A stretch of 64,000 nucleotides of DNA from Pseudomonas sp. NFIX28 (GTDB lineage Bacteria; Pseudomonadota; Gammaproteobacteria; Pseudomonadales; Pseudomonadaceae), in contig NZ_FNPW01000005.1 of assembly GCF_900107395.1 (NCBI RefSeq), positions 275,007-339,006 on the forward strand, read 5' to 3'. The position numbers were made by a program, and so were the translations under genes. This document shows positions 1 to 12,320 of this stretch, in pieces. Numbering within the stretch: position 1 is the stretch's first letter; each line of letters begins with the position of its first letter. The notes under the pieces were generated by a model. That model saw only the letters and a list, made by a program, of their open reading frames with translations. It searched no databases and had not been told where the DNA came from.

Positions 1-42
1 CCCGCAGGGGCTTCGGCGGCAATGAAATCGCTGCGGCCGTTC

Positions 43-75
43 CGGCCGATCGCAGCCTTCGGCAGCGGCTACAGG
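43..75 (-). repeat. REP palindromic element (family A), single copy at window edge
   Basis: The stretch reads as the reverse complement of the same element seen at 18248-18286 and in the pair at 21964-22088 (core GTAGCCGCTGCCGAAGGCTG followed by CGATCGGCCGCG). This is a common extragenic palindrome of fluorescent pseudomonads. A partner in the opposite orientation, if present, would lie left of the window. No gene is visible in 1-179 apart from this element and the leader of the acyl-CoA dehydrogenase. Confidence 0.8.
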
Positions 76-179
76 GGCTGTGCCTGTTTGGCGCCTTTAT
101 CACCCTTATCAATCTTGCTGTTCAGGGTTTATTCACCCGCCTAGACTCGGTTCATTCCCTATAAAGCAGGTAGGCCGCC

Positions 180-1982
180 ATGTCCGAGACGTTGCTCAGT
201 TCCCGCAATCTGGCTTTCGAGCTGTATGAAGTCCTCGACGCCGAGGGCCTGACCCAGCGCGAGCGGTTTGCCGAGCACAACCGGGAAACCTTCGACGCCG
301 CCCTTGGCACCGCGCGCAGCATCGCCGAGAAGTTCTTTGCCCCGCACAACCGCAAGGGCGATGAAAACGAACCGCGCTATGAAGACGGCCAGGCGATCCT
401 GATTCCGGAAGTCAAACCCGCGGTCGACGCCTTTCTCGAAGCCGGCTTCCTCAATGCCGCGCGCAGCTTCGAGGCCGGCGGCATGCAGCTGCCGACGCTG
501 TTGTCCCAGGCCTGCTTCGCGCACTTCCAGGCAGCCAACGCGGCTTCCACTTCGTACCCGTTCCTGACCATGGGCGCGGCCAACCTGATCGAAAGCTTCG
601 GTACCGACGAGCAGAAACAACGCTTTTTACAGCCAATGATCGACGGGCGCTTCTTCGGCACCATGGCCCTGACCGAGCCCCATGCCGGCTCGTCGCTGGC
701 GGACATCCGTACCCGCGCCGAACCGGCGGCGGACGGCACCTACCGGCTCAAGGGCAACAAGATCTTCATCTCCGGCGGCGATCACTCGCTGTCGGAAAAC
801 ATCGTGCACATGGTGCTGGCCAAGCTGCCGGACGCACCGGCCGGCGTGAAAGGCATCTCGCTGTTCATCGTGCCCAAGTTCCTGATCAACGACGACGGCA
901 GCCTCGGCCGGCGCAACGACGTGCTGCTGGCCGGGCTGTTCCACAAGATGGGCTGGCGCGGTACCACCTCCACGGCGTTGAACTTCGGCGATAACGGCGA
1001 CTGTGTCGGCTATCTGGTGGGCAAGCCGCACCATGGCCTGAGCTACATGTTCCAAATGATGAACGAGGCGCGGATCGGCGTCGGCATGGGCGCGGTGATG
1101 CTCGGCTATGCCGGCTACCTGTACTCCCTGGAATACGCTCGCGAACGTCCGCAAGGCCGCCTGCCGGACAGCAAGGACCCGCATACCGCACCGGTATCGA
1201 TCATCCAGCACGCGGACGTCAGGCGCATGCTGCTGACCCAGAAAGCCTACGTCGAAGGCGCTTTCGACCTGGGCCTGTACGCCGCGCGGCTGTTCGACGA
1301 CACCACCACCCTGGCCAGCGAGGACCAGCGCAAGCAGGCCCACGAACTGCTGGATTTGCTGACGCCCATCGTCAAATCCTGGCCATCGGAGTTCTGCCTG
1401 AAGGCCAACGAACTGGCGATCCAGATCCTCGGCGGCCATGGCTACACCCGCGAATATCCGGTGGAACAGTATTACCGCGACAACCGCCTGAACCCGATCC
1501 ATGAAGGCACCCACGGCATCCAGTCACTGGACCTGCTGGGGCGCAAGCTGGCGCAGAACGGCGGCGCGGGCCTCAAGCAACTGATCCGCCTGATCGCCGA
1601 TACCAGCGAGCGAGCCCAAGCCCACGACGCCTTGACGGCGCTGCGCCAACCGCTGGAAAAACTGGTGGCGCGCCTGCAAGGCGTGACCATCGGCCTGCTC
1701 ACCGACCTGGCCCAGGGCAAGGTCACCAGCAGCCTGGCCAATTCGGCGCTGTACCTGAAAGCCTTCGGACATACGGTGATCGGCTGGCGCTGGCTGGAAC
1801 AGGCGGTTCGCGCGCAGGAAGGCCTGGCCAAAGGCAACGCGGCGGATGTGGGTTTCTACAAGGGCAAGCTGCAGGCGGCGCGTTACTTCCTGACCTGGGA
1901 AGTGCCGGCCTGCCACCACGAGCTGGCCTTGCTGGAAGCACGCGACGATACCTGCCTGGGCATGCAGGACGAGTGGTTCTGA
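180..1982 (+). CDS. acyl-CoA dehydrogenase (FadE-type, about 600 aa class)
   Basis: A flavoprotein of 600 residues predicted to oxidise acyl-CoA to trans-2-enoyl-CoA in fatty-acid beta-oxidation, passing electrons to ETF. The mid-region TMALTEPHAGSSLADI is the FAD/substrate-binding signature of the family. The C-terminal half carries GGHGYTREYPVEQYYRDNR followed by NPIHEGTHGIQ, where Glu442 sits at the catalytic-base position of this subfamily. The extra C-terminal helical domain and length fit the long class that includes DmdC-like and pseudomonad FadE1/FadE2-like enzymes, rather than the 380-aa class. The ATG at 180 is preceded by an AGGTAGG ribosome-binding site. It stands alone; downstream is a REPIN and then convergent zapA-like genes. 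Chain-length specificity cannot be told from sequence. Confidence 0.92.
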   Translation: MSETLLSSRNLAFELYEVLDAEGLTQRERFAEHNRETFDAALGTARSIAEKFFAPHNRKGDENEPRYEDGQAILIPEVKPAVDAFLEAGFLNAARSFEAGGMQLPTLLSQACFAHFQAANAASTSYPFLTMGAANLIESFGTDEQKQRFLQPMIDGRFFGTMALTEPHAGSSLADIRTRAEPAADGTYRLKGNKIFISGGDHSLSENIVHMVLAKLPDAPAGVKGISLFIVPKFLINDDGSLGRRNDVLLAGLFHKMGWRGTTSTALNFGDNGDCVGYLVGKPHHGLSYMFQMMNEARIGVGMGAVMLGYAGYLYSLEYARERPQGRLPDSKDPHTAPVSIIQHADVRRMLLTQKAYVEGAFDLGLYAARLFDDTTTLASEDQRKQAHELLDLLTPIVKSWPSEFCLKANELAIQILGGHGYTREYPVEQYYRDNRLNPIHEGTHGIQSLDLLGRKLAQNGGAGLKQLIRLIADTSERAQAHDALTALRQPLEKLVARLQGVTIGLLTDLAQGKVTSSLANSALYLKAFGHTVIGWRWLEQAVRAQEGLAKGNAADVGFYKGKLQAARYFLTWEVPACHHELALLEARDDTCLGMQDEWF

Positions 1983-1994
1983 AGGGCTGGGAAC

Positions 1995-2060
1995 ATCGCG
2001 AGCCAGCTCGCTCCCGCAGGCTCGATGCAACCCTTGCAGGAGCGAGTTTGCTCGCGATAA
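1995..2060. repeat. REPIN (family B inverted REP pair) between convergent genes
   Basis: Two inverted copies of a GAGCGAG..CTCGCGAT palindrome (1995-2020 and 2034-2060) are separated by about 13 nt. They lie in the 120-nt gap between the convergent acyl-CoA dehydrogenase and the zapA-like gene. The same family recurs at 12769-12860, 37222-37290, 59491-59534 and 62121-62188. It may fold as a long hairpin in transcripts from either side. Confidence 0.85.
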
Positions 2061-2102
2061 CGATGCCTCTGGCCCAACCGCAACCGGTTGCAGGCCAGCC
2101 CG

Positions 2103-2405
2103 TCAGTTCTGGCTGATGGTCTTGGAGATCACTTCGACCGTGGCGCTGACTTGCTCTTGGTAACGGTCGAGTTCCTGCTGATGGCGCTTTTGCATTTCGA
2201 GCTGCTGGGAACACAGGTTCATCGCCGCCAGCACCAGCAAGCGGTCACCGATCAGCGTCGGGTATTTCTTCTTGGTCTCGGCCAGGGTGGCCTTGAGCAT
2301 CAACGCGGCATCCAGCAGGGTCTGCTCTTCCCCGGCCGGCGCCTTGATCGAGTAGTCCTCGCCGAGAATCGAGACGACCTTTACCCCGTCGGCACCCTGC
2401 CTCAT
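2103..2405 (-). CDS. ZapA-family cell-division protein
   Basis: A cytoplasmic protein of 100 residues. The N-terminal VKVVSILGEDYSIKAPAGEE strand region and the central IGDRLLVLAAMNLCSQQLE helix match ZapA, which bundles FtsZ protofilaments at the division ring. A long C-terminal coiled-coil helix (about residues 60-98) would form the ZapA dimer stalk. The ATG overlaps the TGA of the upstream small coiled-coil gene (ATGA), so the two are translationally coupled. The gene lies next to an acyl-CoA dehydrogenase, and no 6S RNA or 5-formyl-THF cyclo-ligase gene follows it here as at the classical zapA locus. It could be the only zapA or a paralogue; this window cannot decide. Confidence 0.8.
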   Translation of the reverse strand: MRQGADGVKVVSILGEDYSIKAPAGEEQTLLDAALMLKATLAETKKKYPTLIGDRLLVLAAMNLCSQQLEMQKRHQQELDRYQEQVSATVEVISKTISQN

Positions 2406-2632
2406 GCGCTGACAGGGCCGGCGCTGACGCGCTCGACCAGGGCCTGGATACGGGCCGCGGTGGCGCCTTGCTTCTCTTCCTGTTCCATCAGGCTCAGTTG
2501 CAGGCTTTCGTTCTCATCCTTGGCCTGGGCCAGTTCTGCCTTCAGGGTTTCGTTCGTGCCCGCCAGCTCCTGGTTCTGTTGCACCAGGTCACTGACAAGC
2601 TGTTCCAATTGGCTTAGGGATGCTTCCAACAT
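2402..2632 (-). CDS. small coiled-coil protein (TIGR02449/ZapB-like), partner of ZapA
   Basis: From the ATG at 2632 this is a 76-residue protein that is almost entirely one heptad-rich coiled coil (MLEASLSQLEQLVSDLVQQN and onward, rich in Leu, Glu and Gln). It resembles the short proteins encoded directly upstream of zapA in pseudomonads. A longer version from a GTG at 2683 would add 17 basic residues; I prefer the ATG because family members begin near this Met and an AG-rich GGAAAATCAAA precedes it. Its stop overlaps the zapA-like ATG. It probably acts in the division-site ZapA/FtsZ network, but this is inferred from context and coiled-coil character only. Confidence 0.7.
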   Translation of the reverse strand: MLEASLSQLEQLVSDLVQQNQELAGTNETLKAELAQAKDENESLQLSLMEQEEKQGATAARIQALVERVSAGPVSA

Positions 2633-2828
2633 TTTGATTTTCCGAGCATTTTTCAAAGGGCGCGTACGATAAAGAAAAGTCACCCCGGATGCCAGGGATT
2701 ATCCCGGCGCAACGCCTTGATTTACCTGGCGGGTGACCTTGCCTGCGAACCTTAGAGACTGCCATTCATCCGTCTGGTTCCTGACACTTCGTCGCCCATC
2801 AGATCTTTCTGAAATTCTCCCCGCCGCA

Positions 2829-2855
2829 TCAAGAATCCATTTTTCCGCGCGATAG
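2829..2855 (+). promoter_or_regulatory. candidate sigma-28 (FliA) promoter of the chemoreceptor gene
   Basis: TCAA (2829-2832), a 15-nt spacer and CGCGATAG (2848-2855) approximate the flagellar class III promoter TAAA-N15-GCCGATAA, with the CGATA core intact. It lies about 58 nt upstream of a methyl-accepting chemotaxis gene, a typical FliA target. The rest of 2633-2913 shows nothing else. Confidence 0.5.
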
Positions 2856-2913
2856 GTCAGGCAAGCCCTATCAACCACCGCGGTTTGAATTGCGCATCCC
2901 TGAGGTAGATCCC

Positions 2914-4539
2914 ATGTCTCTACGCAACATGAACATTGCCCCGAGGGCATTTCTCGGCTTTGCACTGATCGGCAGCCTGATGTTGTTCCTGGGCATCTTC
3001 GCCTTGAACCAGATGGGCAAGATTCGCGCGGCAACCGTCACCATCTCCACCGACAACATTCCCAGCATCCAGAGCATCAGCGAGTTCACCCAACAGATGT
3101 TGCGCCTGCAAGTGCTGTCCTACCGCCTGGTGGTCAACCGGGGCCCCGAGGTACAGGCCAAGACCCGCGAGTCACTCGAGCTGAGCAACCAGCAGATTGA
3201 AAGAATCCGCGGCACCTACGAAAAGCTGGTCAGCAGCCCGCAGGAACGCGAGGCCTATGAGCATTACCTCAAGCTGCTCGCCGAGTACCGCCAGCTCGAG
3301 GAACGCCTCAAGGAACTGTCGCGCAACAACCGGCTCGACGAGCTGCAGGCGATGCTGAACAACGAACTGATGAGCAACTCGCAGCAGATCAACAAAGTCC
3401 TCAACCTGCTGGTACAGATCAATAGCCAGCGCTCCAGGGAAGCCAACCAGCAAGCTGCCGAGGAATACGCTTCGGCGTTCAACCTGGCGGTCGCCCTGCT
3501 GGCCCTGTCCACCACCCTGACCATGGTGTTCGCCTGGCTGCTGACCCGCAGCATCACCCGACCGATCGCCAACGCCTTGCATGCCGCGGAACACATTGCC
3601 GAGGGCGACCTCACCCAGGCCATCCAGGTCGACGGTCGCGACGAGCCCGGGCGGCTGTTGCAAGCCATGGCGAGCATGCAGGAAAAACTGCGCCAGACCC
3701 TGCTGCATATTTCCGGCTCCGCCAGCCAATTGGCCTCGGCCGCGGAAGAACTGAACAGCGTCACCGACGAAAGCGCCCGCGGCCTGACCCAGCAGAACAA
3801 CGAAATCGAGCAGGCGGCCACCGCCGTGAACGAAATGACCTGCGCGGTCGAGGAAGTGGCACGCAACGCCGTGAGCACCGCCGGGGCCTCGAACGACGCC
3901 ACCCGATCGGCCAGCGAAGGCCGCAATCTGGTGCGCGAGACCGTCAGCGCCATAGAACTGATGAGCCGCGAAGTGCAGAGCTCGGCCAACCGGATCAGCG
4001 AGCTGGCCGAGGAATCGCGCGACATCGGCAAGGTGCTGGACGTGATCCGCGGCCTGGCCGACCAGACCAACCTGCTGGCCCTGAACGCGGCGATTGAGGC
4101 CGCCCGGGCCGGCGATGCCGGGCGCGGGTTCGCCGTGGTCGCCGACGAGGTGCGCGCCCTGGCCCACCGCACCCAGCAATCCACCAGCGAAATCGAAAGC
4201 ATGATCGACAGCATCCAGAATGGCACCGAGCATGCCGTCGAATCGATGCGCACCAGCACCGAGCGCGCCGAATCGACCTTGACCATCGCCCGTGGCGCCG
4301 ATGACGCCCTGGACACCATCAATACCGCAGTCAATGAAATCAACGAGCGCAACCTGGTGATTGCCAGCGCTGCCGAGGAACAGGCCCAGGTGGCCCGCGA
4401 AGTCGACCGCAACCTGGTGAATATCCGCGACCTGTCGGTGCAATCGGCCACCGGCGCCAACCAGACCAGCGACGCCAGCCACGAATTGGCGCGCCTGGCC
4501 GTGGACCTCAACAGCATGGTGGCGCGCTTCACCCTGTAG
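2914..4539 (+). CDS. methyl-accepting chemotaxis protein
   Basis: An inner-membrane chemoreceptor of 541 residues. TM1 is about residues 11-31. A periplasmic helical-bundle sensor of about 155 residues follows (4HB_MCP-like: Leu/Glu/Gln-rich, no obvious Cache strands). TM2 is about 189-210, then HAMP (ITRPIANAL onward). The cytoplasmic signalling hairpin has the highly conserved tip [20 protein letters not shown] near residues 376-400 that contacts CheA/CheW. I chose the ATG at 2914 because TGAGGT precedes it; an upstream TTG at 2890 would add 8 polar residues. The ligand cannot be told from sequence. No C-terminal CheR-docking pentapeptide is present (the protein ends in VARFTL). Confidence 0.92.
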   Translation: MSLRNMNIAPRAFLGFALIGSLMLFLGIFALNQMGKIRAATVTISTDNIPSIQSISEFTQQMLRLQVLSYRLVVNRGPEVQAKTRESLELSNQQIERIRGTYEKLVSSPQEREAYEHYLKLLAEYRQLEERLKELSRNNRLDELQAMLNNELMSNSQQINKVLNLLVQINSQRSREANQQAAEEYASAFNLAVALLALSTTLTMVFAWLLTRSITRPIANALHAAEHIAEGDLTQAIQVDGRDEPGRLLQAMASMQEKLRQTLLHISGSASQLASAAEELNSVTDESARGLTQQNNEIEQAATAVNEMTCAVEEVARNAVSTAGASNDATRSASEGRNLVRETVSAIELMSREVQSSANRISELAEESRDIGKVLDVIRGLADQTNLLALNAAIEAARAGDAGRGFAVVADEVRALAHRTQQSTSEIESMIDSIQNGTEHAVESMRTSTERAESTLTIARGADDALDTINTAVNEINERNLVIASAAEEQAQVAREVDRNLVNIRDLSVQSATGANQTSDASHELARLAVDLNSMVARFTL

Positions 4540-4640
4540 CGCCCCGCACCCGCCGCCGGCACCGCTGATCGCCGCCCGCAACCCTCGCTGCAGGCGGCAT
4601 GAGGCCTGCCGGGGGCAGCCGCCGGGCGACAGTTTTATGC

Positions 4641-4656
4641 CGCCTGTAAACAGGCG
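4641..4656. other. short hairpin in the chemoreceptor-nhaP2 gap
   Basis: CGCCTG-TAAA-CAGGCG forms a 6-bp stem, with CTTTTT a few bases downstream at 4663-4668. It could be a weak terminator for the chemoreceptor gene, but the stem is short and the T-run is displaced. Confidence 0.25.
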
Positions 4657-4758
4657 CAAAAGCTTTTTGACAGCATCGTATTTCAACAGGTTAGAATCGC
4701 TGGCACGCAGACTGCATGGTCAGTTTGCGCCCGCCTTTCCGCCTCTGGAGTACTGCCT

Positions 4759-6501
<1,743 letters not shown>

Positions 6502-6535
6502 ACTGCCAACTTCTCATCCAGCTTGACCGGTCTCT

Positions 6536-9500
6536 ATGCCAACCCTGCGTATTCTTTTCGCCACTGCCCTGCTGGGCTTGAGTCTTTCTGTCGGCCCACT
6601 GCAAGCGGCCGAGCCGCCCAGTGCCGAGTCCGTCCAGAAAAGCCTGGATAAAATCGCCGAGCGCAAATTGCCGGAGGCCGATCAAAAGGCCCTGCAAGCG
6701 GTGCTGCAACAGACGCTGACCCAGCTGTCGAACAAGCAGGATTACGAGCAGCGCCTGAACGACCTCAAGCAGCAGCTGAGCAATGCACCGCGCCAGACCA
6801 GCGAAAACCAGCGCGAGCTGGCCCGCCTGAAGGCCACCAAGGTGGTGCCGGTGGCCCAGCGCTACGCCAATCTGCCGGTGGCGCAGCTCGAAGAACTGCT
6901 GACCGAGCGCACCACCCAGCAGGGCGACATGCAAAAAGCCCTGGCCGAGGCCAACAGCCTGGCCATTACCGCGCAAACCCGCCCCGAACGCGCCCAGGCC
7001 GAGATCAGCAGCAGCCAGACCCGTATCCAGCAGATCAATACGATCCTCAAGAACGGCAAGGATGCCGGCAAGCCGATCAACGCCGACCAGCGCAACCAGC
7101 TCAATGCCGAACTGGCCGCCATCAATGCACTGATCCCGCTGCGCCGCCAGGAACTGGCCGGCAACAGCCAGCTGCAGGACCTGGGCAATAGCCAGCACGA
7201 CCTGCTGATGGAAAAAACCGCGCGCCTGGAGCAGGAAATCCAGGACCTGCAAACCCTGATCAACCAGAAGCGCCTGGCCCAGTCCCAGGAGACCGTCACC
7301 CAGCAATCGATCGAAGCGCAAAAGGCCGGCAGCAGCAGCCTCCTGGCGACCGAAAGCGCGGCCAACCTGAAGCTCTCCGACTACCTGCTCAAAAGCACCG
7401 ACCGCCTCAACGAGCTGACCCAGCAGAACCTGCAGACCAAGCAGCAACTCGACAGCGTGACCCAGAGCGATGCCGCGCTGGACGAGCAGATCAGCGTTCT
7501 CAAGGGCAGCCTGCTGCTGTCGAAAATTCTCTACAAACAGAAGCAGGCCCTGCCGCACCTGCGGCTCGACCGTGACCTGGCCGACCAGATCGCCGACATT
7601 CGCCTGTATCAGTTCGAGGTCAACCAGCAACGCGAGCTGATTACCAGCCCCAGCAGCTATGTCGAAAACCTGCTGGCCACCCAGCCGTCCGAACAAGTCA
7701 CCCCGCAACTGCGCAAAACCCTGCTGGACCTGGCCATCACCCGCGCCGACCTGCTGGAGCGCCTGAACCGCGAGCTGAGCGCCCTGCTCAACGAATCCAT
7801 CACCCTGCAGCTCAATCAGAAGCAACTGCTGAGTACCTCGCAAAGCCTGCGCGCAACCCTCGACGAGCAGATGTTCTGGATCCCCAGCAACAAGCCGCTG
7901 GACACCGAGTGGCTGCAAACCGTGCCGCTGCGCCTGGAAAAACAGGTCACCACCCTGCCCTGGTCGTCCAGCCTGAGCGAACTGGCCGACGGCCTGGCGC
8001 AACGGCCGCTGCTGTTCCTGCCGCTGTTGCTGCTGATCGCCGCCCTGCTGTGGCGGCGCAAGAACCTGTACCTGCGCCTGAACAAGGTTCACCAGGACAT
8101 CGGCCACTTCAAGCGCGACAGCCAATGGCACACGCCGCAGGCGATCCTGGTCAACATCCTGCTGGCGATGCCGGTCGCCCTCGGCCTGGCGCTGTGCGGC
8201 CTGGCCTTGCAGTTCGACGCCCGCGGGCAGAACGCCAACCTCGGCGCGGCGCTGTTGCAGATGGCCCAGGCCTGGCTGGTGTTCTACACCGCCTACCGGA
8301 TCCTCGCCCCCGGCGGCGTGGCCGAGCTGCACTTTCGCTGGGAAAAACCCCAGGTCGAGTTCCTCCAGGGCTGGATCCGCCGCCTCGGGCTGGTGGTCAT
8401 GGCCTTGGTGGCGGTGGTCGCCGTGGCCGAACATCAACCGGCGGCGCTGGCCGATGACGTGCTCGGCATCGGCGTGGTCCTGACCTGCTACGCCCTGATG
8501 GCCTGGCTGCTCAGCCGCCTGCTGCTGAGCAGTCCGACGCACCAGAACGCCTCGCTGTTCCGCAAGGCGGTGGCGGTGCTGTTCACCGCGCTGCCGATCG
8601 CCTTGTTCATCGCCGTGTGCTTCGGCTACTACTACACCGCGCTGAAGCTCAGCGACCGCCTGATCAACACCCTGTACCTGCTGATGTTCTGGCTGGTGAT
8701 CGAAGCCACTTTCGTCCGCGGGCTGAGCGTCGCCGCCCGACGCCTGGCCTACCAGCGGGCCCTGGCCAAACGCCAGGCCGCCAAGGAAGCCGGTGACGGC
8801 GAAGCGGTGGTCGAAGAGCCGACCCTGGACATCGAGAAGGTCAACGAACAGTCCCTGCGCCTGATCCGCCTGGCCCTGCTCGGCGGCTTCATGGCCGGGC
8901 TGTACTGGGTCTGGTCGGACCTGATCAGCGTGTTCTCCTACCTGGACAACATCACCCTCTACGAATACACCAGCGGCACCGGCGCCAACATGAGCATGGT
9001 GCCCATCAGCATCGGCGACATGCTCGGCGCGCTGATCATCGTCGGCATCACCTTCGCCCTGGCGCGCAACCTGCCGGGACTGCTGGAGGTGCTGGTGCTG
9101 TCCAGGCTGAACCTGGCCCAGGGCAGCGCCTACGCGACCACCACGCTGCTGTCCTATGTGATTGCCGGCATCGGCTTCGTCTCGACCCTGTCGACCCTCG
9201 GCGTCAGCTGGGACAAATTGCAATGGCTGGTGGCGGCCTTGTCCGTGGGCCTGGGTTTCGGCATGCAGGCGATCTTCGCCAACTTCATCTCCGGCATCAT
9301 CATCCTGTTCGAACGGCCGGTGCGCATCGGCGACACCATCACCATCGGCAACCTGTCGGGCACGGTGAGCAGGATCCGCATCCGCGCCACCACCATCACC
9401 GACTTCGACCGCAAGGACATCATCGTCCCGAACCAGACCTTCATCACCGGGCAGCTGATCAACTGGTCGCTGACCGATACCGTTACCCGGGTGACCTTGA

Positions 9501-9886
9501 AGCTCGGCGTCGACTACGGTTCGGACCTGGACCTGGTCAAGGAGCTGCTGCTCAAGGCGGCCCGCGATAACCCGCGGGTCCTCAAAGAACCCGAGCCGCA
9601 TGTGTACTTCCTCAACTTCGGCGAAAGCACCCTGGACCATGAACTGCGCATGCACGTGCGCGAGCTGGGGGACCGCAACCCGGTGCTCGATGAGGTCAAC
9701 CGCTTCATCAACCGCGAGTTCAAGAAACAGCACATCAACATCTCGTTCCGCCAGATGGAGATCTACCTGAAAAACCTCCATGGCCAGGAATACAAAATGG
9801 TGCCCATCGAGCCGGAGGCCAAGACCATCGTGCCGATCCCCGATGGCAAACCGCTGCGGGAACCGCCCGCCAGCAGGCTCGACTAA
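6536..9886 (+). CDS. mscK: MscK/KefA-type large mechanosensitive channel
   Basis: An inner-membrane protein of 1116 residues. It has a signal peptide (about 1-24, ending LQAAEPP) and a long periplasmic coiled-coil domain to about residue 480 with repeated Gln/Glu/Leu heptads. Several TM segments follow (about 500-890). Near residues 895-940 lies an MscS core, with the Gly/Ala-rich pore helix SVGLGFGMQAIFANFISG and ERPVRIGDTITIGNLSG at the start of the beta domain. Length and order match MscK/KefA, which opens under membrane tension and, in E. coli, depends on external K+. The ATG at 6536 lies 34 nt after nhaP2. Distinction from the related large channels YjeP/MscM rests on its nhaP2 neighbour and my recollection of pseudomonad gene order. 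Confidence 0.88.
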   Translation: MPTLRILFATALLGLSLSVGPLQAAEPPSAESVQKSLDKIAERKLPEADQKALQAVLQQTLTQLSNKQDYEQRLNDLKQQLSNAPRQTSENQRELARLKATKVVPVAQRYANLPVAQLEELLTERTTQQGDMQKALAEANSLAITAQTRPERAQAEISSSQTRIQQINTILKNGKDAGKPINADQRNQLNAELAAINALIPLRRQELAGNSQLQDLGNSQHDLLMEKTARLEQEIQDLQTLINQKRLAQSQETVTQQSIEAQKAGSSSLLATESAANLKLSDYLLKSTDRLNELTQQNLQTKQQLDSVTQSDAALDEQISVLKGSLLLSKILYKQKQALPHLRLDRDLADQIADIRLYQFEVNQQRELITSPSSYVENLLATQPSEQVTPQLRKTLLDLAITRADLLERLNRELSALLNESITLQLNQKQLLSTSQSLRATLDEQMFWIPSNKPLDTEWLQTVPLRLEKQVTTLPWSSSLSELADGLAQRPLLFLPLLLLIAALLWRRKNLYLRLNKVHQDIGHFKRDSQWHTPQAILVNILLAMPVALGLALCGLALQFDARGQNANLGAALLQMAQAWLVFYTAYRILAPGGVAELHFRWEKPQVEFLQGWIRRLGLVVMALVAVVAVAEHQPAALADDVLGIGVVLTCYALMAWLLSRLLLSSPTHQNASLFRKAVAVLFTALPIALFIAVCFGYYYTALKLSDRLINTLYLLMFWLVIEATFVRGLSVAARRLAYQRALAKRQAAKEAGDGEAVVEEPTLDIEKVNEQSLRLIRLALLGGFMAGLYWVWSDLISVFSYLDNITLYEYTSGTGANMSMVPISIGDMLGALIIVGITFALARNLPGLLEVLVLSRLNLAQGSAYATTTLLSYVIAGIGFVSTLSTLGVSWDKLQWLVAALSVGLGFGMQAIFANFISGIIILFERPVRIGDTITIGNLSGTVSRIRIRATTITDFDRKDIIVPNQTFITGQLINWSLTDTVTRVTLKLGVDYGSDLDLVKELLLKAARDNPRVLKEPEPHVYFLNFGESTLDHELRMHVRELGDRNPVLDEVNRFINREFKKQHINISFRQMEIYLKNLHGQEYKMVPIEPEAKTIVPIPDGKPLREPPASRLD

Positions 9887-9899
9887 GGGCGCTATCCCT

Positions 9900-11398
<1,499 letters not shown>

Positions 11399-11402
11399 GG
11401 GC

Positions 11403-11804
11403 TCAGATAAAGGTTTCCACCGAGACCTTGAAACGTTCGGCCAGCCAGCGGATCTGCCGCAGGTTGAGCTGACGCTTGCCGCTCAGGATCTCCGAGACCA
11501 CCGACTGCGCGCCGACGCCGGGCAGGTCGCTCTGGGTCAGGCCGTGTTCGCGCATCAGGTAGCGCAACACATCGACCCCGCTGGCGACAGGTATCGGGCG
11601 ATGCTCCAGATCGTAGGCTTCGATCCAGTCCCCGATGATCTCCACCAGGCTGTTGAGAGGGTGGGTCTCGTCTTCCCCGGTCAGGTCCAGCAACTCGTCA
11701 AGGGCCTGGACCAGCCTGTCGTAGTCGGCCTCGGTTTTCGGCTTGCGCAGCAATGGCGCCACGAACTGCCAGTGTTCGGCCACTTGTTCGATCAACACAC
11801 TCAT
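11403..11804 (-). CDS. higA: HigA-type antitoxin (HTH, XRE-like)
   Basis: A protein of 133 residues. The C-terminal half (about 78-125, LRYLMREHGLTQSDLPGVGA and SVVSEILSGKRQLNLRQIRW) is a helix-turn-helix of the HigA type; the N-terminal helical half would clamp the toxin. It starts at the ATG at 11804, preceded by GGAGGA; an upstream in-frame start at 11822 overlaps the toxin further and has no better site. The ATG overlaps the TGA of the toxin gene (ATGA), and toxin-first order is usual for higBA. It should neutralise the toxin and repress the operon through the repeats at 12108-12165. Confidence 0.88.
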   Translation of the reverse strand: MSVLIEQVAEHWQFVAPLLRKPKTEADYDRLVQALDELLDLTGEDETHPLNSLVEIIGDWIEAYDLEHRPIPVASGVDVLRYLMREHGLTQSDLPGVGAQSVVSEILSGKRQLNLRQIRWLAERFKVSVETFI

Positions 11805-12097
11805 CCTCGATCCTCCTTCCACTTGCCCCGGTCATATTCACGATGGTCCAACACGTGGCGGATATAGAGCTTTTGCGTCGTATAACGGACCACCGCGATC
11901 AGCCGGATCTTGTTGCCACCGATATCGAACACATGCAGCGGCCCGACCTTGTCCACCGCGGGAAACATCGCCTTCATCGCGGCAAAATCCGCAAGCCGAT
12001 TGCGCTTGAGCGCGCGATACCAGGCATCCAGCGCCTGGGCCGAGTGCGGCCATTTCTCCTTGGCATCCCAAATGCGTTTAGCGGTGATTACGCGCAT
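11801..12097 (-). CDS. higB: HigB-type toxin (type II mRNA interferase)
   Basis: A protein of 98 residues with the HigB_toxin layout: basic N-terminal helices (TAKRIWDAKEKWPHSAQALD), VDKVGPLHVFDIGGNKIRLI and a basic C-terminus (HVLDHREYDRGKWKEDRG). HigB toxins cleave mRNA on the ribosome. The predicted fold and the basic residues near His-Arg-Glu-Tyr-Asp fit a RelE-superfamily RNase. The gene is complete, begins at an ATG, is transcribed before the antitoxin and is coupled to it. Two near-palindromic repeats lie just upstream. Activity is inferred from family and pairing. Confidence 0.88.
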   Translation of the reverse strand: MRVITAKRIWDAKEKWPHSAQALDAWYRALKRNRLADFAAMKAMFPAVDKVGPLHVFDIGGNKIRLIAVVRYTTQKLYIRHVLDHREYDRGKWKEDRG

Positions 12098-12107
12098 GCA
12101 AACATCC

Positions 12108-12165
12108 TTATCGCATACTGCTATAGCAGCCTAGAGGGTGGGGCAACTTATCGCAAGTTGCTATA
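12108..12165 (-). promoter_or_regulatory. higBA promoter/operator region with two repeated sites
   Basis: TTATCGCATACTGCTATA (12108-12125) and TTATCGCAAGTTGCTATA (12148-12165) match at 15 of 18 bases, and their starts are exactly 40 bp apart, about four helical turns. Each is an imperfect palindrome (TATCGCAA-G-TTGCTATA in the second copy). On the minus strand TTGCCC, a 17-nt spacer and a TATAGC-like -10 lie across them. This layout suits autorepression by the HigA dimer. Confidence 0.65.
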
Positions 12166-12320
12166 CATGCTCCCGGACCAACGGTACGGTGCATCGCCCT
12201 CAAGCCTAGAAGCGGGCAGGCAGCGGCCGCGCAAAGATGTATGAGCATATGCAACAGCTTGATAAACCGGCCCGCAGACTCCAGATCGAGACTATCGAGC
12301 ACTTACCTGGAGCCCCCGTC

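Noticed and set aside
1983..2102. 6S RNA expected next to a zapA gene
   Set aside because: The 120-nt gap is filled by a REPIN and is too short for a 6S RNA of about 180 nt; the next gene is an acyl-CoA dehydrogenase rather than fau.
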